Source: Brevibacterium sp. p3-SID960 (GTDB lineage Bacteria; Actinomycetota; Actinomycetes; Actinomycetales; Brevibacteriaceae). Taken from it: 9,034 nucleotides of DNA. The notes under the pieces are model-generated. The model had not been told where the DNA came from. It saw only the letters and a list, made by a program, of their open reading frames with translations, and made no database searches. This document shows, in pieces, positions 6,463 through 9,034 of this stretch (its first letter is position 1; the number at the start of each line of letters is the position of its first letter). A program made the position numbers and the translations under genes. Location of the stretch: assembly GCF_025144725.1 (NCBI RefSeq), contig NZ_JALXKS010000063.1, positions 1 to 9,034 on the forward strand, given 5' to 3'.

Positions 6463-7290
6463 CGTGGGCGCAGCCGGGTTTTCGGCAGGCGCAGGGCGGC
6501 AGCGTATCTGGCGTGTCGGCTGGGAACGGCCCGAAGGCCGTGCCCGCGGCTGCAGGCGGATGGTGCTTCGGTGCCGGCTGGCTCGGCTTCAGCGTGGCTG
6601 ATCTCAGGATGCCAGGTCTGCCGGAAGGCGATGGCCTCGTCATGGCTGCGGGCGACGAAGTCCCATCACATGACGATCTGCCCGCCCAAAGGCGGGCCGC
6701 CGAAGAGCGCCGCGCGCACCGTCCTGTCACCAGCGGCGGCGATCGTCAGCTGGTCTGATCCCGGCGGCACATAGGCCAGCTCGCGAGACGTCACCGCGGT
6801 GACGTTCTCTATCGGCTGGTGTCATGCCGACACCGGCGTCAGTGCTCAGCTGCGCCTCCCGACGACCGATGAGCGGCCCGAGCTCATAGTGCGGGGCGTG
6901 CTGGAACCGTGTGGCAGGGGTCGAGAACTCCGAATGGGAGATCCCAGATTCGGCGATCATGAGGTCGACCTCGGCGGTCTTGACCTTGTTGGCGAGGCCG
7001 GTCGAATCGGTGCTCGACCTTGCCCGCGGACAGCAGGGTGGCCGTCGTCAGGCCCGGGTGCGGATGCCGGGGACGTTCGTTCCGCCGGTGGCGGTGACGT
7101 CATCGGGACCGAAGCGATAGGCGAAGCACCGCGGGCCGATGTGCGAGCGGCTGCGCTGCGGCAGGGTGCGGCAGACGGTCATCGTCCGCGATCCGCCGAG
7201 CGGCACCGCCCGGGGTGTGAGGATCTCGGTGTCGGCCACCTCGGTCTCCGCGCACACCCGCTCAGGCGGGTCAGGTCCGGTGTTGCTCAT
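6456..7290 (-). pseudogene. Pirin-family protein, decayed (three frameshifts, one nonsense codon, missing blocks)
   Basis: Pirins are cupin-fold, metal-binding proteins. On the minus strand the family pattern can be followed in order through shifting frames. From the ATG at 7290, the frame gives ILTPRAVPLGG, LPQRSRS, FGPDDVTATGG, up to about 7069. A shifted frame gives HPHPGL (7066-7049) and then KVEH. A second shift near 7009 gives DSTG, EVDLMIAESGISHSE and HYELGPLIG. A third shift, somewhere between about 6830 and 6803, gives LAYVPPGSDQLT and GGQIVM. A TGA at 6668-6666 stands where the family usually has Trp (IVMWW), and the same frame goes on with DFVARSHDEAIAFR to a TGA at 6458-6456 after a pirin-like end (TRLRPRG). 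Metal-ligand motifs HPH and HSE survive, but the block usually following HSE (LHGVQLW) is missing and the total is shorter than the roughly 300 residues expected. AGAGGG five bases upstream of the ATG is an intact Shine-Dalgarno. Frame changes plus lost blocks argue for real decay over sequencing error. Confidence 0.85.
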
Positions 7291-7320
7291 CGCAGCCCTC
7301 TCGTCTCTTTCAGACTGGAG

Positions 7321-7361
7321 AGCACTCGGGCCCCGGAACAGGGTTCCAGGGCCCGAGTGCT
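7321..7361. terminator. Long perfect hairpin between yceI and the pirin remnant
   Basis: AGCACTCGGGCCC (7321-7333) pairs perfectly with 7349-7361. After one mismatch (7334/7348) the stem continues for five more pairs (7335-7339 with 7343-7347) around a 3-base AGG loop. It is by far the strongest stem-loop in the window. It lies 37 bases past the yceI stop on the minus strand and 30 bases before the pirin ATG. It probably ends yceI transcription or attenuates read-through into pirin. No T-run follows on either strand, as in many G+C-rich terminators. A processing or mRNA-stabilising stem is an alternative. Confidence 0.6.
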
Positions 7362-7397
7362 GGACGGGCAGGCACTGACTCTGCCCGGGCTTTTGGG

Positions 7398-7937
7398 TCA
7401 GTCCTCGCTGCGGACGAAGGCTGCATCGATAGTGATGGTGACGGTGTCGCCGACGAGCACACCGCCGGCCTCAAGGGCGGCGTTCCAGGTGATGCCGAAG
7501 TCCTTGCGGGAGATCTTCGTCGTCGCCTCGAATCCGGCGCGGGTGGCGCCGAACGGATCGACAGCCGCACCGCCGAACTCGACATCGAAGGCGACCGAGC
7601 GGGTGGTGCCCTTGATCGTCAGGTCACCAGTGAGGGTGAACTCCTCTTCGGTGCCCTCGATGCCGGTGGAGATGAAGGTCATCTGCGGGTGTTGAGCGGC
7701 GTCGAAGAAGTCCTCGCCGGTGACGTGGGCGTCGCGGTTCTCATCGCCGGAGTCGAACGAGGCGACCTGTGCGGCGGCCTCGACGCGGGAGTCGGTGATC
7801 GAGTCGCCGACGGTCAGGGTGGCGTCAGCTTCGTTGAAGCTGCCGCGCACTTTGCTGATGCCGGCGTGGCGGACGGTGAAGCCGATGAGCGTGTGCGACA
7901 TATCGAGCTTCCAGGTGCCAGGGGTCAGAGTCGTCAT
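7398..7937 (-). CDS. YceI-family protein (lipid-binding, lipocalin-like barrel)
   Basis: A 179-residue protein matching the YceI family along its whole length. Visible signatures are WKLDMSHTLIGFTVRHAGIS near the N-terminus, KVRGSFNEAD, DFFDAAQHPQMTFIS, GDLTIKGTTRSVAFDVEF, and the C-terminal ISRKDFGITWN then LVGDTVTITID. YceI proteins form an extended beta-barrel that binds isoprenoid or other amphiphilic lipids and are often stress-linked; the ligand here cannot be told. There is no signal peptide, so it is probably cytoplasmic, unlike the periplasmic E. coli YceI. The start is the ATG at 7937, with AAGGA at 7947-7943 five bases upstream. A MarR-type palindrome overlaps its likely promoter. 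It lies upstream of, and in the same direction as, the pirin remnant, separated by 107 bases with a strong hairpin. The gene looks intact, unlike its downstream neighbour. Confidence 0.93.
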   Translation of the reverse strand: MTTLTPGTWKLDMSHTLIGFTVRHAGISKVRGSFNEADATLTVGDSITDSRVEAAAQVASFDSGDENRDAHVTGEDFFDAAQHPQMTFISTGIEGTEEEFTLTGDLTIKGTTRSVAFDVEFGGAAVDPFGATRAGFEATTKISRKDFGITWNAALEAGGVLVGDTVTITIDAAFVRSED

Positions 7938-7997
7938 GATGTTCCTTCATGTGGGTCGGGTTCGGACCGCCGGCGGGTGGCCGGCTGAACATGCTCC

Positions 7998-8026
7998 ACT
8001 GTACGCCCCTATAGTTGAAAGTTCAA
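7998..8026 (-). promoter_or_regulatory. Putative yceI promoter
   Basis: Read on the minus strand, TTGAAC (plus 8026-8021) and TACAGT (plus 8003-7998) are separated by 17 bases, a fair match to the -35/-10 consensus. The -35 box lies inside the right half of the 8012-8029 palindrome, so a bound regulator would block RNA polymerase. The predicted 5' leader to the ATG at 7937 is about 50 bases. An alternative -10 exists in CTATAG within the same stretch. Confidence 0.45.
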
Positions 8027-8029
8027 CTA
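8012..8029. promoter_or_regulatory. MarR-type operator palindrome
   Basis: TAGTTGAA (8012-8019) and TTCAACTA (8022-8029) are perfect inverted copies around a central AG. The TTGAA-n2-TTCAA core has the arm length and close spacing of sites bound by winged-helix dimers of the MarR family. It is an AT-rich island in G+C-rich DNA, located between divergent yceI and crcB. It overlaps the -35 region of yceI and lies just upstream of the crcB promoter candidate. No regulator gene is in the window, so the protein that binds it is unknown. Confidence 0.65.
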
Positions 8030-8043
8030 AGCGTGCAGTGGGG

Positions 8044-8073
8044 TGCACAACACTGCCTGCGCACTGGGATACT
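8044..8073 (+). promoter_or_regulatory. Putative crcB promoter
   Basis: TGCACA at 8044-8049 and GATACT at 8068-8073 are 18 bases apart. TG at 8065-8066, one base before the -10, adds an extended -10 element. Transcription would start near 8080 and leave a leader of about 50 bases before the GTG at 8130. That leader shows no recognisable fluoride (crcB-motif) riboswitch. If this promoter is used, a start at 8043 would be excluded. Confidence 0.4.
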
Positions 8074-8116
8074 CTGAGGCAGTCGCCGCACCTGTGCCAG
8101 TCCAGCTCAGCAGAAG

Positions 8117-8132
8117 AAGGAGGTCAGACGTG
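8117..8132 (+). promoter_or_regulatory. Shine-Dalgarno that fixes the first crcB start at GTG 8130
   Basis: AAGGAGG at 8117-8123 is followed six bases later by GTG at 8130-8132. The open frame extends upstream to a GTG at 8043, but that start lacks a ribosome site. It would also add 29 residues with an RRRR stretch, and it lies upstream of the candidate -10 box. Confidence 0.85.
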
Positions 8133-8606
8133 TCAGCTCCCGCGCCGGAACTCACCTGGCGTCTGCTCGTCGCCGTCTTCATCGGCACTGCACTCGGCAG
8201 CCTGATGCGCTGGGGTGCTGGCGAGCTCCTGCTGCTGAGCGGCATTGGCGGTGCAGCGCTGGTGGCGACGACGGCGGTGAATCTGCTGGGCAGCTTCTGC
8301 CTCGGTGCACTGCTCGAAACCCTCAAACGCCGCCATGCGCAAACCCCCGCCGCCCGCCTGCGGCTGATCCAGCGTGGCCTGGGCACCGGGCTGCTCGGCG
8401 GGTTCACCACCTACAGCGCATTCGCTTTCGCCACGATGGCCCCGGCGCTGGCTGCGCTGCTCGGCGGCCGGCTGGCCACCGTTCCCGAGGCGGCGGTGTC
8501 CTTCGGCTGGGCGCTCACCGGCGTGTTCGTGACGATAGTCGGGGGAGTGACGGCCGCTGCCTGCGGCATCGGCCTGGCCGCCCGACTGTCAGGCCGGCGC
8601 CGATGA
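8130..8606 (+). CDS. crcB: CrcB/Fluc-family fluoride channel subunit 1
   Basis: Small membrane protein of the Fluc family, dimeric channels that let fluoride leave the cytoplasm. With the GTG start it has 158 residues and four hydrophobic segments, at about 11-35, 42-64, 83-112 and 120-150. Family features are GSLMRW (Arg27), AVNLLGSFCLGAL (49-61, with the pore Asn51) and GTGLLGGFTTYSAFAF (85-100). The TTxSxF box carries Tyr95 and Phe98 in the two phenylalanine-box positions, so one Phe is kept and the other is a conservative Tyr. The C-terminus is a basic tail (RLSGRRR). The stop overlaps the ATG of a second crcB by four bases (ATGA), the usual arrangement for Gram-positive tandem pairs that assemble as heterodimers. 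There is no functional tie to the mur-nag operon; it is divergent from yceI and shares the regulatory gap. Confidence 0.92.
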   Translation: MSAPAPELTWRLLVAVFIGTALGSLMRWGAGELLLLSGIGGAALVATTAVNLLGSFCLGALLETLKRRHAQTPAARLRLIQRGLGTGLLGGFTTYSAFAFATMAPALAALLGGRLATVPEAAVSFGWALTGVFVTIVGGVTAAACGIGLAARLSGRRR

Positions 8607-8989
8607 CCATCCTCCTGCTCGCCGCGGCGGCCGGTCTGGGCGGCACCGTGCGCTATCTGCTCGACGTGTGGCTCAGCCACCTGCGCTGGGGTGCGATCCC
8701 GCTGGCCACCCCGCTCATCAACATCACCGGGTCCTTCGCCCTCGGACTGCTCACCGCACTGGCCGCCGGGACTGCAGCCACCGCCTCGGGTCCGGCCTGG
8801 CTCACCGTGCTCGGGGTGGGATTCCTCGGCGGCTACACCACCCTGAGCACCGCCAGCGTCGACACCGCCCGGCTGCTGGCGGCCCGGCGGATCCGTGCGG
8901 CACTCGGCTACAGCCTCGGTACGCTCGCTGCCTCACTGGCAGCGGCTGGCCTCGGCATGCTGGCCGGGTGGGCGCTCACCGGGCTCTGA
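8603..8989 (+). CDS. crcB: CrcB/Fluc-family fluoride channel subunit 2
   Basis: A 128-residue membrane protein, the usual Fluc length, with four hydrophobic segments and little else. Family motifs are AAGLGGTVRYLLD (9-21, Arg17), PLINITGSFALG (37-48, pore Asn40) and GVGFLGGYTTLSTASVDT (71-88). The phenylalanine-box positions are Leu81 and Ala84, so both aromatic residues are gone. In tandem Fluc pairs the two subunits form an asymmetric dimer in which one pore can be lost, and this subunit would be the degenerate partner. That role is inferred from the motif only. The ATG at 8603 overlaps the upstream stop. No Shine-Dalgarno is clear within the preceding GC-rich codons, so translation is probably coupled to subunit 1. 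Confidence 0.92.
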   Translation: MTILLLAAAAGLGGTVRYLLDVWLSHLRWGAIPLATPLINITGSFALGLLTALAAGTAATASGPAWLTVLGVGFLGGYTTLSTASVDTARLLAARRIRAALGYSLGTLAASLAAAGLGMLAGWALTGL

Positions 8990-9000
8990 CACCATTCAGC

Positions 9001-9020
9001 CGGTGGCTTCCGGCCAGCCG
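9001..9020 (+). terminator. Weak hairpin after the crcB pair
   Basis: CGGTGGC (9001-9007) can pair with GCCAGCCG (9013-9020) with one bulged G, around a 5-base loop, 12 bases after the second crcB stop. No T-run follows before the window ends. It is a candidate end of the crcB transcript only; the stem is short and imperfect. Confidence 0.25.
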
Positions 9021-9034
9021 ACCGACGTCCCACG

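Larger units (their letters stand above)
7996..8041. repeat. Outer inverted repeat enclosing the operator (nested palindrome)
   Basis: CCACTGTACGC (7996-8006) faces GCGTGCAGTGG (8031-8041). All 11 positions pair, one as a T-G wobble. The repeat brackets the 8-bp palindrome with unequal spacers of five bases on the left and one on the right. Together they make a two-stage cruciform across the divergent promoters. The left arm contains the candidate yceI -10 box. It may be a second operator or a double site. Confidence 0.55.

Noticed and set aside
7048..7290. The 80-codon minus-strand frame as a real small protein.
   Set aside because: It is the N-terminal part of the pirin pattern, cut where the frame shifts just before the HPH motif. 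The rest continues in other frames, so it is a fragment.
6799..7695. A 298-codon plus-strand open frame across the pirin remnant and the end of yceI.
   Set aside because: The protein shows no recognisable domain. The opposite strand explains the whole stretch as pirin motifs followed by an intact yceI, and no Shine-Dalgarno precedes its ATG convincingly.
8043..8129. An N-terminal extension of the first CrcB starting at GTG 8043.
   Set aside because: No ribosome site is present there. The extension is not CrcB-like and covers the likely promoter, while AAGGAGG sits ideally before GTG 8130.
8074..8129. A fluoride riboswitch in the crcB leader.
   Set aside because: I looked for the paired-pseudoknot consensus of the crcB motif and could not recognise it in these 56 bases. 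A covariance-model search with the crcB RNA family would settle it.

Overview
The window is G+C-rich DNA, with G or C at most third codon positions, GTG as well as ATG starts, and gene after gene joined by 4-base ATGA or GTGA overlaps. The proteins resemble high-G+C Gram-positive (actinobacterial) families. A Micrococcales or Brevibacterium-like host is a guess from general resemblance, not something the sequence proves.

Positions 1-6416 (+) carry one compact sugar-catabolic operon for bacterial cell-wall amino sugars. The order is a MurR/RpiR-type regulator (interrupted, SIS half only), MurQ etherase, a MurP-like PTS EIIBC permease, a dedicated EIIA of the glucose class, NagA deacetylase, and NagB deaminase fused in frame to a HAD phosphatase domain. 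Read as a pathway: MurNAc is imported and phosphorylated (EIIA-EIIBC), MurNAc-6P is cleaved to GlcNAc-6P and D-lactate (MurQ), GlcNAc-6P is deacetylated (NagA), and GlcN-6P is converted to fructose-6-phosphate and ammonia (NagB). Adjacent genes overlap by 1 to 4 bases, so translational coupling is likely. The regulator has an in-frame TGA at 29-31 and no usable start codon before its conserved SIS motifs. The HAD half of the last gene has its own strong Shine-Dalgarno sequence and ATG, although no stop codon separates it from NagB.

Positions 6456-7290 (-) are the remains of a pirin gene. Pirin motifs appear in order but in three reading frames, with one nonsense codon and missing blocks. A long perfect hairpin (7321-7361) separates it from an intact yceI-family gene (7398-7937, -). 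The same-strand yceI-pirin order suggests a former small stress or cofactor-binding cluster.

The gap 7938-8129 is a divergent promoter region between yceI (-) and crcB (+). It holds a perfect 8+8 palindrome (TTGAA-n2-TTCAA core, MarR-operator-like) nested inside a second 11-bp inverted repeat, with plausible promoter boxes overlapping both.

Positions 8130-8989 (+) encode two overlapping CrcB/Fluc fluoride-channel subunits of the tandem-pair type. In the second, the phenylalanine pore motif is lost. No rRNA, tRNA, CRISPR array, transposase or phage gene is visible.
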